Assembly (NCBI RefSeq): GCF_003194585.1
Contig: NZ_QHKZ01000006.1
Span: forward strand, 124,001 to 188,000
Direction of reading: 5' to 3'
From: Nocardioides daejeonensis
GTDB taxonomy: Bacteria > Actinomycetota > Actinomycetes > Propionibacteriales > Nocardioidaceae
Length of the DNA stretch: 64,000 nt
The notes below the pieces were generated by a model, which worked only from the letters and a program-made list of their open reading frames with translations, ran no database searches and had not been told where the DNA came from. Of the stretch, positions 43,727 through 53,015 are shown piece after piece. The position numbers were made by a program, and so were the translations under genes. Each line of letters begins with the position of its first letter. Position 1 is the stretch's first letter.

Positions 43727-44524
43727 CTACGCCTCGGCGTCTTCGAGGCAGCGCAGCAGATAGGTCTCCATCACCCAGCCCGAGGCGTTCCGGGCGCGCT
43801 CACGGGCACGATCGATCTGCGCGAGTACGCCGCCCAGCGGGCCGCTGACCAGCTCCTCGGCAGGGGTGCCGAGGTTCGCAGACCACCAGATCCGCCACCG
43901 GTCGGGCGCGGGGAGGTCACGGGCGGCGAGCGACCCGTCGAGCATCACGACGATGTTGGGATGCCCCTCGGCAACCGCCTCCGCCAGCCGCCGGCCGGTG
44001 GTGATGAGGACCGGCTGCCCGACCTCGTGCAACACGATCCGGTGCCGGGCGGCCAGCAGCTGGGGTGCTGCCAGCCCAGGGAGCACGTCGTAGTCGAAGT
44101 CGAGGCGGCCGCGTTCGAGGACCTGCTCGACGACGCGGATCGTGGAGTCGTAGAGCGACGGATCGCCCCAGACCAGGAAGCCGACGTCGCCGGGGCGCTC
44201 CAGCAGCACCCGTTCGTAGGCCGCTGCTCGGGCCTCGTGCCAGTCACGCACCGCGGCGCCGTAGTCCCGCGGGTCGCGATCGCGCGGTGGATCCGGCACC
44301 TCGACGAGGGCGACACCGGCCGCGTCGCACAGCGCCTGCCGTACGGCCAGCAACGGGTCCTTGTGGGGTGGATCGCTGTCGCCAGGTGGCAGCGATCCAC
44401 CCGGATGTCGGTGCTTGGCCGCCGCGACCACGTAGTCGACCGACGCCAGCGCCGCTCTCGCCTCGCCCGTGAGCTGGTCGAGCGAGCCGGAGCCGATCCC
44501 GATCAGCCGCACCCGTCGGGTCAC
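43727..44524 (-). CDS. cobF: Precorrin-6A synthase (deacetylating) CobF
   Basis: A 265-residue methyltransferase of the tetrapyrrole methylase fold. IGIGSGSLDQLTGEARAAL, the GDVGFLVWGDPSLYDST block, DVLPGLAAPQLLAARHRIVLHEVGQPVLITTGRR and NIVVMLDGS are typical of CobF. It adds the C-1 methyl with loss of acetate, a step of the aerobic pathway. It is last in a six-gene B12-riboswitch operon and overlaps cobN by 4 bp. Confidence 0.93.
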   Translation of the reverse strand: MTRRVRLIGIGSGSLDQLTGEARAALASVDYVVAAAKHRHPGGSLPPGDSDPPHKDPLLAVRQALCDAAGVALVEVPDPPRDRDPRDYGAAVRDWHEARAAAYERVLLERPGDVGFLVWGDPSLYDSTIRVVEQVLERGRLDFDYDVLPGLAAPQLLAARHRIVLHEVGQPVLITTGRRLAEAVAEGHPNIVVMLDGSLAARDLPAPDRWRIWWSANLGTPAEELVSGPLGGVLAQIDRARERARNASGWVMETYLLRCLEDAEA

Positions 44525-47500
44525 TCGCGGTCCTCCAGGTCGCCCTCGATCTCCAGGTGCACGGCCTGCATGGCAGCGAGCACCTCGGGGTCCGGTTCCT
44601 CCCAGAGGCCACGATCAGCGGCCTCGTGCAGCCGCTCGACGATCCCTCGCAGCGCCCAGGGGTTCGCCTCGCGCATGAACTCCTGGTTGGCCTCGTCGAG
44701 CACGTACTCACGGGCCAGCTTGTCGTACATCCAGTCGTGCACGACCCCGGCGGTGGCATCGAAGCCGTAGAGGTAGTCGACCGTGGCGGCCAGCTCGAAG
44801 GCGCCCTTGTAGCCGTGCCGTTGCATCGCGTTGATCCAGCGCGGGTTGACCACCCGGGAGCGGAAGACCCGGGCGGTCTCCTCGGCGAGCGTCCGGGTGC
44901 GCACGTCCTCAGGCGTGGTCGAGTCGCCGACGTACGCCCGCGGGGCCTTGCCGGTCAGCGCGCGCACGGTGGCGATCATCCCGCCGTGGTACTGGAAGTA
45001 GTCGTCGGAGTCGGCGATGTCGTGCTCGCGGGTGTCGATGTTCTTGGCGGCAACGGCGATCCGCTTGTAGTTGGCGTTCATGTCGTCGGTCGCGGCGACC
45101 CCGTCGAGGTCCCGACCGTAGGCATAGCCGCCCCACTGCGTGTAGACCTCCGCCAGGTCCTTGTCGTCGCGCCAGTTGCCGGCCTCGATGACCTGGAGGA
45201 TGCCCGCGCCGTAGGAGCCGGGCCGGGAGCCGAAGATCCGCATCGTCGCGCGCCGCTGGTCACCGTGCTCGGCAAGGTCTGCTCGGGCGTGCGCGCGCAC
45301 GAAGTTGGCCTCGTCCGGCTCGTCGAGCTCCGCGACCATCCGCACGGCGTCGTCGAGCATCGCCACCACGTGCGGGAAGGCGTCGCGGAAGAAGCCGGAG
45401 ATGCGCACGGTGACATCGATCCGTGGCCGGCCCAGCTCCTCGAGGTCGATCACGGTCAGGCCGTTGACCCGGCGCGACGCCTCGTCCCACTCGGGACGCA
45501 CCCCGATCAGGGCGAGCACCTCGGCGATGTCGTCGCCGGAGGTCCGCATCGCCGAGGTGCCCCACACCGACAGGCCGACCGATCGAGGCGGCTCTCCGGT
45601 CTCCGCGACGTGCCGGGCGACCAGGGACTCGGCCATTGCGGAGCCGGTCTCCCAGGCAAGCCGCGACGGCACGGCGCGCGGGTCGACGGTGTAGAAGTTG
45701 CGGCCGGTCGGCAGCACGTTGACCAGACCGCGCAACGGCGAGCCGCTCGGCCCGGCAGCGATGAAGCCGCCTTCGAGCGCATGCAGGACCGCGTCCATCT
45801 CGTCGGTGGTGCGGTCCAGCCGGGGCACCACCTCCGTCGCGGCGAAGGTGAGTACGTCGACCAGGTGCGAACCGGTCTCCGGCTCCAGCTTCGCTATCAC
45901 CTCGGTGATCGCCGTCGGCTCCCAGGCGCGCTCCTCCAGCGCCTCGACCAGAGCGCGCGCTCGCGCCTCCAGTGCGTCGGCCGCGGCAGTCGTCCTGGTC
46001 TCGACAGGCTCGGTCTCGACAAGCTCGACCACCGAGGTCTCGACAGGCTCGACCGCCGAGGCCAGTGCCTGACGCAAGCCCGGCACCGCCGCCTGCTGGC
46101 CGCCCCAGATCTGGCTGGCACGCAGGATCGCCAGCACCAGGTTGACCCGTGCCTCCCCCGCAGGCGCCTGGCCCAGCACGTGCAGCCCGTCGCGGATCTG
46201 GGCGTCCTTGACCTCGCACAGCCAGCCGTCGACGTGCAGCAGGAAGTCGTCGAACTGCTCGTCTTCGGGACGGTCCTCGAGCCCAAGGTCGCGGTGCATC
46301 TCGGCAGCCTTCATCAGGGTCCAGATCTGACCCCGGATCGCCGGCAGCTTGGCCGGGTCCATCGCCGCGATGTTGGCATACTCGTCGAGCAACTGCTCCA
46401 ACTTGGCGATGTCACCGTAGGACTCCGCCCGGGCCATCGGCGGCACCAGGTGGTCGACGATGACCGCGTGCGCCCGCCGTTTGGCCTGGGCTCCTTCGCC
46501 GGGGTCGTTGACGAGGAACGGGTAGATCAGCGGCAGATCGCCGATCGCCGCATCCGTGGCGCAGTCCGCCGAGAGGGCCGCGTTCTTGCCGGGCAGCCAC
46601 TCCATCGACCCGTGCTTGCCCAGGTGCACCACGGCGTGGGCGCCGAAGCCACCGTCGCCGGAAGGCGCGGCCAGCCAGCGGTAGGCGGCCAGGTAGTGGT
46701 GGCTCGGCGCCAGCTCGGGGTCGTGGTAGATCGCGACGGGGTTCTCTCCGAAGCCCCGCGGCGGCTGGATCAACAGCACCACGTTGCCGGCACGGAGCGT
46801 GGCGAGCACGATCTCGCCAGCGTCGTTGACGAAGAGCGAGCCCGGTGCCTCGCCCCATGCCTGGGCGATCTCGCCCCGCAGCGAGTCGGGCAGGTCGGCC
46901 GTCCAGGCGGCGTACTGCTCGGGGGTGATGCGCACATGGCTGTCGGTGAGCTGGGCGGCGGTCAGCCACTCCTCGTCCTGCCCACCGGCAGCGATGAGGG
47001 CGTGGATGAGTCGGTTCCCCGCATCGGTCTCGTCGGGGAGGTCGAGCAGCTCGGTCACCTCTCCCCCGGCGTCTCCGAGGTCGTAGCCCTCGTCGCGGAG
47101 GCGGCGCAGCAGCCGGATCGCCGAGACCGGGGTGTCCATGCCGACCGCGTTGCCGATCCGGCTGTGCTTGGTGGGATAGGCCGAGAGCATCACCGCGACT
47201 CGCTTGTCCGCGTTCGCGATCCGACGCAGCCGGGCGTGGTTGACCGCGATGCCGGCGACCCGGCGACAGCGCTCCTCGTCCGCGACGTACCGCGGGAGGC
47301 CATCGGCATCGATCTCCTTGAACGAGAACGGTGCGGTGATGATCCGGCCGTCGAACTCCGGAATCGCGATCTGGTTGGCCGAGTCCAGTGGGGTGACACC
47401 GTCGTCGTTCACCTCCCACTCCTCCCGGCTGGAGGTGAGACAGAGCCCTTGCAGCACCGGGATGTCGAGCGCCTTGATCCGTTCCACATCCCACGCCTCG

Positions 47501-48306
47501 TCGTCACCACCCGCGCTGGCCGCCCCCGGTGTGGAACCGCCCGCAGCCAGCACCGTCACGACCAGGGCGTCGAGCGTGCCGAGCGCGTCGAAGAGCTCGT
47601 CGGGGGCACTGCGCAGGGACGAGGAGAAGATCGGCACACCGACCGCCTCTCCGGTCGCGTCGATCGCATCGGCGAGCGCGTGGGCGAAGGCGTTGTTGCC
47701 ACTCGCCTCGTGGGCGCGGTAGTAGAGGACGCCGATCCGGGTCTCGACAAGCTCGACCACCGGAGAGGCCGACCCGACCGCCGGAGATGCTGACCCCACC
47801 ACCGGAGAGGCCAGCTCGAGCGTCGCGGAGGACCGGTCCGGGCGGGGGGCGTAGCCCCACTCGGGGAGGACGGCGGGGGGCTCGAATCCCTCGCCGGTGA
47901 GCAGCACCGTGTCGGAGAGGAAGGCGTGCAGGTTGGCGAGGTTGGCCGGGCCGCCCTGGGCCAGGTAGGCGTGCGCCTCGGCGGCGGTTCCCACCGGCAC
48001 CGTCGAATGGCTCATCAGCTCGGCGTCGGGGGTCTGCTCGCCGCCCAGCACCACCACGGGCACCCCGGTCGCGTGCACGGCCGCCAGACCGTCGGCCCAG
48101 GAGCGCGCCGTGCCGAGGATGCGGACCACGACCAGGTCGGCGTCGGCCAGGAGCCCGGGCAGGTCGGCCACCTCCAACCGGGCCGGGTTGCCCAGCAGGT
48201 AGGACGCGCCGCACGAGCGCGCGCTCAACAGGTCGGTGTCGCTGGTGGAGAGCAGCGCGATGCGCACGGCGTACGGCGTCTCGCCGGTGGACGACGGGGT
48301 GGTCAT
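44521..48306 (-). CDS. cobN: Cobaltochelatase subunit CobN
   Basis: A 1261-residue protein from ATG MTTPSSTGETPYAVRIALLSTSD. The CobN/BchH pattern is visible in RVAVMLSAYPTKHSRIGNAVGMDTP, YHDPELAPSHHYLAAYRWL, AVVHLGKHGSMEWLPGK and GYAYGRDLDG. It inserts cobalt into hydrogenobyrinic acid a,c-diamide, with the ChlI/ChlD protein at 61816 as likely ATPase partner. Two places carry repeat-encoded peptides: VVELVETR near residue 180 and three tandem (V)VE(L/P)VET units near residue 760. Overlaps with neighbours are 4 bp on both sides. A long plus-strand frame inside it is a shadow. Confidence 0.95.
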   Translation of the reverse strand: MTTPSSTGETPYAVRIALLSTSDTDLLSARSCGASYLLGNPARLEVADLPGLLADADLVVVRILGTARSWADGLAAVHATGVPVVVLGGEQTPDAELMSHSTVPVGTAAEAHAYLAQGGPANLANLHAFLSDTVLLTGEGFEPPAVLPEWGYAPRPDRSSATLELASPVVGSASPAVGSASPVVELVETRIGVLYYRAHEASGNNAFAHALADAIDATGEAVGVPIFSSSLRSAPDELFDALGTLDALVVTVLAAGGSTPGAASAGGDDEAWDVERIKALDIPVLQGLCLTSSREEWEVNDDGVTPLDSANQIAIPEFDGRIITAPFSFKEIDADGLPRYVADEERCRRVAGIAVNHARLRRIANADKRVAVMLSAYPTKHSRIGNAVGMDTPVSAIRLLRRLRDEGYDLGDAGGEVTELLDLPDETDAGNRLIHALIAAGGQDEEWLTAAQLTDSHVRITPEQYAAWTADLPDSLRGEIAQAWGEAPGSLFVNDAGEIVLATLRAGNVVLLIQPPRGFGENPVAIYHDPELAPSHHYLAAYRWLAAPSGDGGFGAHAVVHLGKHGSMEWLPGKNAALSADCATDAAIGDLPLIYPFLVNDPGEGAQAKRRAHAVIVDHLVPPMARAESYGDIAKLEQLLDEYANIAAMDPAKLPAIRGQIWTLMKAAEMHRDLGLEDRPEDEQFDDFLLHVDGWLCEVKDAQIRDGLHVLGQAPAGEARVNLVLAILRASQIWGGQQAAVPGLRQALASAVEPVETSVVELVETEPVETRTTAAADALEARARALVEALEERAWEPTAITEVIAKLEPETGSHLVDVLTFAATEVVPRLDRTTDEMDAVLHALEGGFIAAGPSGSPLRGLVNVLPTGRNFYTVDPRAVPSRLAWETGSAMAESLVARHVAETGEPPRSVGLSVWGTSAMRTSGDDIAEVLALIGVRPEWDEASRRVNGLTVIDLEELGRPRIDVTVRISGFFRDAFPHVVAMLDDAVRMVAELDEPDEANFVRAHARADLAEHGDQRRATMRIFGSRPGSYGAGILQVIEAGNWRDDKDLAEVYTQWGGYAYGRDLDGVAATDDMNANYKRIAVAAKNIDTREHDIADSDDYFQYHGGMIATVRALTGKAPRAYVGDSTTPEDVRTRTLAEETARVFRSRVVNPRWINAMQRHGYKGAFELAATVDYLYGFDATAGVVHDWMYDKLAREYVLDEANQEFMREANPWALRGIVERLHEAADRGLWEEPDPEVLAAMQAVHLEIEGDLEDRE
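45997..46054 (-). repeat. Three tandem copies of the 19-bp repeat within cobN
   Basis: Copies at 45997-46012 (partial), 46012-46030 and 46036-46054 of GGTCTCGACARGCTCGACC are read in-frame by cobN as AVEPVET-S-VVELVET-EPVET. They form a probable flexible insert between conserved regions. Confidence 0.8.
47740..47758 (-). repeat. 19-bp repeat within cobN, encoding VVELVET
   Basis: GGTCTCGACAAGCTCGACC, read by the minus-strand gene as V-V-E-L-V-E-T. It is preceded in the protein by the short repeat SPVVGSASPAVGSASP, so the whole segment is low-complexity. Confidence 0.8.
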
Positions 48307-49019
48307 GACGGATCCTCCTGGGATCGGTTGCGGGGCAGGCGGTGGTCGGCGACGGGCTCGCCACCGACCAGGTGCTCGTGGGTGATCCGGCGCACGGCGT
48401 CGGCATCGACGGCGCCGTACCAGACGTCGTCGGGCTGGACGCTCAGCACCGGAGCGTGGTTGCAGGGGAACTGGCACGCGGTCTGGGTGACCAGCACGTC
48501 GTCGTCGCCGAGGCGGTGCTCCATCAAGGCCCGCACCAGGGCTTCGGCGGTCGCGTCGGAGCCGCGGGCGGTGCAGCGCGGCCCACGGCAGACCAGCACC
48601 TGGTGTCGATGCGCCGGAACCTCGTCCCACGCTGCGGAGGTCAACGGCGCCTCGCTTCCGTGGATCGGCCGGGTCACCTCACGCACCAGGTCGAGAACGC
48701 CCGGGGTCTCGGCGTCGTTGCGCAGCATGGCGGTGGCGACCGTCACCTCGGGCGCATCGGGTCCACGCTCGCGCCACCAGTGGCCGGCTATCCGGCGCAA
48801 CCACGAGGTCGCCGGGGCGAGGTGGCCGAGGCTGACCCCGACCAGCTCGATCCGCGGGGCACCGAGGTCGGCAAGCCGGGTGAGCTCCCGGGAGAGCGAG
48901 GGGTCGCCCACCTGGAGGAAGGCGACGGTGCCGCCGTGCGCCGCAGCCAACGCATGCAGCCGGTCGCGGTCGGTCACCTCGCGTGCCGACATGCCGACCA
49001 AGACCAGGGTGTCGTTCAT
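48303..49019 (-). CDS. CbiX-like protein with C-terminal thioredoxin-like [2Fe-2S] ferredoxin domain
   Basis: A 238-residue protein. The first 110 residues resemble a sirohydrochlorin chelatase/CbiX half (LVLVGMSAREVTD, TVAFLQVGDPSLSRELTRL, RIELVGVSLGHLAPATSWL), though a full set of metal histidines is not obvious. The rest has CRGPRC (CX4C) and TACQFPCNH (CX3C), the ligands of a thioredoxin-like [2Fe-2S] protein. It sits between the importer ATPase and cobN with 4-bp overlaps, so it probably helps reduce or hand over cobalt. This role is inferred from context. Confidence 0.75.
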   Translation of the reverse strand: MNDTLVLVGMSAREVTDRDRLHALAAAHGGTVAFLQVGDPSLSRELTRLADLGAPRIELVGVSLGHLAPATSWLRRIAGHWWRERGPDAPEVTVATAMLRNDAETPGVLDLVREVTRPIHGSEAPLTSAAWDEVPAHRHQVLVCRGPRCTARGSDATAEALVRALMEHRLGDDDVLVTQTACQFPCNHAPVLSVQPDDVWYGAVDADAVRRITHEHLVGGEPVADHRLPRNRSQEDPS

Positions 49020-49840
49020 CTCGAGCACCTCTCCGTGTCGAGCACTCCGTCGACTCGCACATGCAGCCGCGGGTGATGAGGGTGCGGCGCCACGGTGGCG
49101 AGCACGCCGTAGACGTCGGCGACCAGCCGGTCGGTCAGCACCTCGCCGACCGGGCCGGCCGCCACGACCCGGCCCTCGTCGAGCACCACAAGGTCGTCGC
49201 AGTACGCCGCAGCCAGCTCTAGATCGTGGAGTGCCGCGACGGTCGTGATCCCGGAGTCGCGCACCCGGGTGAGGAAGTCGAGCTGGTGCCGCAGATCCAG
49301 ATGGTTGGTCGGCTCGTCGAGCAAGAGCAGCTGGGGCTCCTGGGCCAGGGCTCGAGCCAGGTGCACGCGCTGTCGCTCGCCGCCGGAGAGCTGTCGCCAC
49401 GGGCGCTGCACCAGAGGCTCGATCCGGGTGGCGGCGATCGCGCGGTCCACCGCGGCCGGACCGTCGACATCTCGTTCCGGAAGCCCGGCGCGCAGGCGAT
49501 GCGGCACCCGGCCCAGCTCGACGACCTGACGCACGGTCAGCTCCAACGCCGTGCCGGAGTGCTGCTCCACCAGCGCCATCAGGCGAGCTCGCTCCCGCGT
49601 ACGCATCGCCAGCAGATCCACCTCACCCCAGCGGACGCTCCCGCTGTCGGGCCGCCGTACGCCGGAGACCAGGTGCAGCAACGTCGTCTTGCCCGAACCG
49701 TTCGGTCCGAGCAGGCCGGTGACCCGGCCCGGACGGAGAGTGAGGGAGGGTACCTCCAGGATCCGTCGGTCGCGGACCGACCAGCGCAGGCCGGTGACAG
49801 TCAGACCGGTCCGGGGCAGGTCCGTCTCAGCGAGACTCAT
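49016..49840 (-). CDS. ABC transporter ATPase of the cobN operon (BtuD/FepC-like)
   Basis: A 274-residue ATPase from ATG MSLAETDLPRTGL. Walker A is GPNGSGKTTLLHL, the signature LSGGERQRVHLARAL, Walker B LLLLDEPTNHLDL and the H-loop AALHDLELA. It drives the FecCD permease encoded just upstream. It overlaps both neighbours by 4 bp. Its ligand is set by the binding protein, probably a corrinoid or cobalt complex given the B12 control. Confidence 0.88.
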   Translation of the reverse strand: MSLAETDLPRTGLTVTGLRWSVRDRRILEVPSLTLRPGRVTGLLGPNGSGKTTLLHLVSGVRRPDSGSVRWGEVDLLAMRTRERARLMALVEQHSGTALELTVRQVVELGRVPHRLRAGLPERDVDGPAAVDRAIAATRIEPLVQRPWRQLSGGERQRVHLARALAQEPQLLLLDEPTNHLDLRHQLDFLTRVRDSGITTVAALHDLELAAAYCDDLVVLDEGRVVAAGPVGEVLTDRLVADVYGVLATVAPHPHHPRLHVRVDGVLDTERCSR

Positions 49841-50970
49841 CGTGCCTCCCGGTGGCGTCGCAACAGGTAGGCGAAGAACGGCGCTCCCACGGCTGCCGTC
49901 ACCACCCCGAGCGGGATCTCCTGGCCGTCGACCAGCGTCCGCGCCCCGAGGTCCGCCCAAACCAGGAGGACCGCACCGACGAGCGCGGAGAGCGGGAGCA
50001 GCACACGATGTCGCGGGCCCACGATGGAGCGCACCATGTGCGGCACGATCAGGCCGACAAAGCCGACCGCACCCGCATAGGCGACCAGGATCGCGGTGAC
50101 CAAGGCCGTGATCGTGAAGAGCAGCCAGCGCAACCGGACCACGTTGACGCCCAGCGAGCGAGCCGAGGTCTCCCCGAACGCGAAGGCATCGAGGTGGTCG
50201 GCAAGCGCGATGAAGAGCACAGCACCGATCAGCGCCACCACCGTGACCGCCAGCGCGGAGTTCCAGCGCATGCCCGCCACGGAGCCCAGCGTCCAGGCCA
50301 ACACCCGACGGGCGGCGTCGTGCTGATCGCTCAGCATCACCAGCAGCGACGTGTAGGCACCGGCCACCTGCCCGACCGCGACGCCGGCCAGCACCAGACG
50401 GGCCGGCGGCAGCTCGCCTCGGGAGCCCACGGCCAGGGCCAGCACGAGGATGAGTGCCACCATCGCGCCGGCGAACGCCGCGAACGCGACAGCTGCCGAG
50501 CCGACGTACCCGGCGAACGAGACGCCGAGCACCAGCACGGTCACCGCGCCGACCGCGGCACCACCGGAGATGCCGAGCAGATAAGGATCGGCAAGGTCGT
50601 TGCGGGTCAGGGACTGGAGGACGGCACCGCAGACCGCCAACGCAGCGCCGACCGACGCCGCCCCCAGGACGCGCGGCATCCGCAGCTGCCACACGATGCG
50701 ATCCTCCAGCCGGGTGACACCGAAGTCGAGGCCCAGGCTCTCCAGTCCGAGGCGCCGCAGCACGACGCCGGCCACATCAGGAACCGAGATCGAGACGGAG
50801 CCGATCCCCAGCGCGACCGCCATGCTGACGGCCAACACTGCGAACGCGAGCACCAGACCTATCGCGCTCCGGGCTCCGGCCCGCCGCATCGCGGGCTCCG
50901 TGCGGCTGGTCCCAGCCGACGGAGCCGGGGGTGCCGTCGAGGCGACGACACCCCCAGGCGCCCGGGTCAT
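49837..50970 (-). CDS. ABC transporter permease of the cobN operon (FecCD/BtuC-like)
   Basis: A 377-residue permease from ATG MTRAPGGVVASTAPP. Landmarks: LRMPRVLGAASVGAALAVCGA, LQSLTRNDLADPYLLGISGGAAVG, GAVGFVGLIVPHMVRSIVGPRH and VDGQEIPLGVVTAAVGAPFFAYLL. About ten membrane segments. A disordered A/P/T-rich N-terminus of about 35 residues precedes the first segment. It is co-translated with its ATPase and binding protein through 4-bp overlaps. Confidence 0.88.
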   Translation of the reverse strand: MTRAPGGVVASTAPPAPSAGTSRTEPAMRRAGARSAIGLVLAFAVLAVSMAVALGIGSVSISVPDVAGVVLRRLGLESLGLDFGVTRLEDRIVWQLRMPRVLGAASVGAALAVCGAVLQSLTRNDLADPYLLGISGGAAVGAVTVLVLGVSFAGYVGSAAVAFAAFAGAMVALILVLALAVGSRGELPPARLVLAGVAVGQVAGAYTSLLVMLSDQHDAARRVLAWTLGSVAGMRWNSALAVTVVALIGAVLFIALADHLDAFAFGETSARSLGVNVVRLRWLLFTITALVTAILVAYAGAVGFVGLIVPHMVRSIVGPRHRVLLPLSALVGAVLLVWADLGARTLVDGQEIPLGVVTAAVGAPFFAYLLRRHREAR

Positions 50971-52007
50971 TCCGTGCCGAGGTCGAGACCGGAAAGCTGC
51001 TCGGCGACGCTGATGGCGCCGTCGACGAGCCGGACACCGACCGTCGACTCGGAGAACGGCACCGTCACGTACGCCTTGTTCTTGACCGCGCTCAACTGGC
51101 TGAGCACCGGGTCCTTCTCCAGGTAGGCCTGCTTGTCCGCAGCCGTCGACCACCCGGCGTCGGCGAAGACGATGACGTCGGGATCAGCGGCGACCACGTT
51201 CTCCCAGTTGCCCTCACCCCAGCTGCCGTCGAGGTCGGCGAAGATGTTCGTCGCGCCGATCGCCTCGAGCACGAGCTGCGGACCACCGCCGCCGGCGCCT
51301 ACGAACGGCGTCTTGTCTCCGGAGTCGTACCAGAAGACGGTGATGCCGTCGCCTGCCTTCGCCTCAGCGAGCTCGGCAAGCTGTCGTTGCTGCTCGGCAC
51401 GCAGTTCGGCAGCCCGGTCGGGCACACCGAACGCGGCAGCGATGCCGTCGATCTCGTCCCAGACCGACTCCATGGTCTGCGGGGGCCGCTTCTCCTTGTC
51501 GTCACAGCCGAACGGCGACACGTAGCTGGCGATCTGGTCGTCCTCCGCCAGCTCGTCCTGCGTGCCGATCGTGCCCTTCTCGAAGGCGCTGCTGTAGGAG
51601 GCGTAGGCGAAGTCCGGCTCGGCCGCCAGGAACTCCTCCTGCTTCGGGTACTCCGCCGACAGCACCGGCACGGAGTCGTACGCCGCCTTCCACTTCTCCG
51701 GGACAGCGTCGTCGAGATAGGCGGTGCCGGCCAGCTGCTTCTCCACACCGAGTGCAAGCGCGACCTCCGTGGCGCCCTGGTTCAGGGTGACCCCGCGCTC
51801 GACGGGTGCCTCGATGGTCGTGGTCCTGCCGCAGCTCACGATCTGGACCGGATAGTCGACGCTCGTCTGCGCGGTGGCTTCGGGCTTCGGCTTCGCCTCC
51901 GACTCCGGCTCCCCGGCGCATCCGGTGAGAAGGAGGCCGAGCACCGTGGCTCCGGCGATGGCGGACAGGACGGTGGTGCGATGAGTGGGTACGCGCGATA
52001 GGCGCAT
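50967..52007 (-). CDS. ABC transporter substrate-binding lipoprotein, B12-regulated
   Basis: A 346-residue lipoprotein. ATG MRLSRVPTHRT is chosen because GGAG lies eight bases upstream and the longer frame runs into the riboswitch. The lipobox is TGCAG after LSAIAGATVLGLLL. The mature part (VSCGRTTTIEAPVERGVTLNQGATEVALALGVEKQLAGTAYLDD) is a BtuF/FepB-type binding protein. It is the first gene after a cobalamin riboswitch in an operon ending with cobN and cobF. The ligand may be cobalamin, a precursor or a cobalt chelate. Confidence 0.85.
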   Translation of the reverse strand: MRLSRVPTHRTTVLSAIAGATVLGLLLTGCAGEPESEAKPKPEATAQTSVDYPVQIVSCGRTTTIEAPVERGVTLNQGATEVALALGVEKQLAGTAYLDDAVPEKWKAAYDSVPVLSAEYPKQEEFLAAEPDFAYASYSSAFEKGTIGTQDELAEDDQIASYVSPFGCDDKEKRPPQTMESVWDEIDGIAAAFGVPDRAAELRAEQQRQLAELAEAKAGDGITVFWYDSGDKTPFVGAGGGGPQLVLEAIGATNIFADLDGSWGEGNWENVVAADPDVIVFADAGWSTAADKQAYLEKDPVLSQLSAVKNKAYVTVPFSESTVGVRLVDGAISVAEQLSGLDLGTE

Positions 52008-52042
52008 CTGTTTCTCCAAACCCTCGTGGAACATGACGCGCC

Positions 52043-52218
52043 GTGGCCGGTCTCCTGGCTTTCGCATCGACACCACCCGCTCGACCTTCCCGGTCCCCTT
52101 GCGGGTTCCAGTGGTCCCGGTCGCTTGCACGACCGACGAGGAGCGAGTGGCTCCGCGACTACAGTGGCGAGGGCCGCGCCGGAATCAGACCGGCTTCCCG
52201 TGCACCACGGCGCTACGG
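52043..52218 (-). promoter_or_regulatory. Cobalamin riboswitch for the importer-cobN-cobF operon
   Basis: The minus strand reads GGGAAGCCGGTCTGATTCC, then GGCGCGGCCCTCGCCACTGTAG, and ends with AGCCAGGAGACCGGCC, the B12-riboswitch core and 3' arm. It lies between ABC gene 52233 and the binding protein at 52007 and would control six genes. Confidence 0.92.
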
Positions 52219-52232
52219 ATACTACGGGATTC

Positions 52233-53015
52233 TCAGCCGGTCTCCTCTCCGGGCCAGGGCTCGACGAGCAGGTGGGTACGGCCGCTCTCCGGATGCCGCA
52301 CCCGGACGCTGCGTACCCCGAACGCCGCACCGACAAGCTCGGTGCTGAGCACCTCCTCCGGCGTGCCGACAGCAGCGAGGCGCCCGCCGTGGACCAGCGC
52401 GACCTGGTCGAAGTACCGCTGTGCGAGGTCGAGGTCGTGGATGGCAGCGACGACCGTCACACCCAAGCCACGGATCGTCGCGAGGAGCTCGTGCTGATGC
52501 CGCAGGTCCAGATGGTTGGTCGGCTCGTCCAGCATCAGCAGGTCGGCCTCCTGGGCCAGCGCTCTCGCCACCAGCACGCGGCGCAGCTCACCACCGGAGA
52601 GCTGGTCGACCGACCTGGTGGCGAAGGACGTCAGGTCGAGGCGTGCGAGGGCACGCTCCGTCCACTCCTGACCGTCGTCGGTCGCCCAGGGCGAACGGTG
52701 CGGAAGGCGACCCAGTCCGACCAGCTCCTGGACCAGCAGATCGGCCGGTGGCGTCTCGTGCTGGGAGACGATGGCCAGCGCTCGGGCACGCGCACGGGCA
52801 CCGAGCTCTCCCAGCGGGATGCCGTCGAGCCGGACCTCTCCCGCATGTGGCCGGTCCAGGCCGGCCAGCGCTCGCAGCAGGGTGGACTTGCCGGCACCGT
52901 TGGGCCCCACCACCGCCAGCCGACTGCCCCGGGCAAGACGGAGGTCGACGCCGGCGACCACCGTCCGGCGACCCCGTCCGCAGGCAACGCCGCGGGCCTC
53001 CAGGTGGGCGTTCAC
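52233..53015 (-). CDS. ABC transporter ATPase of the FhuF-linked importer
   Basis: A 260-residue ATPase starting at GTG (MNAHLEARGVACGRGRR). Walker A GPNGAGKSTLLRALAGL, signature LSGGELRRVLVARAL (with LRR in place of QRQR), Walker B LLMLDEPTNHLDL and H-loop AAIHDLDLA. It is the last of four genes in a B12-regulated operon and overlaps the permease by 4 bp (GTGA). Confidence 0.88.
   Translation of the reverse strand: MNAHLEARGVACGRGRRTVVAGVDLRLARGSRLAVVGPNGAGKSTLLRALAGLDRPHAGEVRLDGIPLGELGARARARALAIVSQHETPPADLLVQELVGLGRLPHRSPWATDDGQEWTERALARLDLTSFATRSVDQLSGGELRRVLVARALAQEADLLMLDEPTNHLDLRHQHELLATIRGLGVTVVAAIHDLDLAQRYFDQVALVHGGRLAAVGTPEEVLSTELVGAAFGVRSVRVRHPESGRTHLLVEPWPGEETG

Noticed and set aside
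44557..47793. A very long plus-strand open frame opposite cobN
   Set aside because: It is a shadow of the cobN codons: V/G/R/H-rich, no domains, no start context. cobN has clear motifs.
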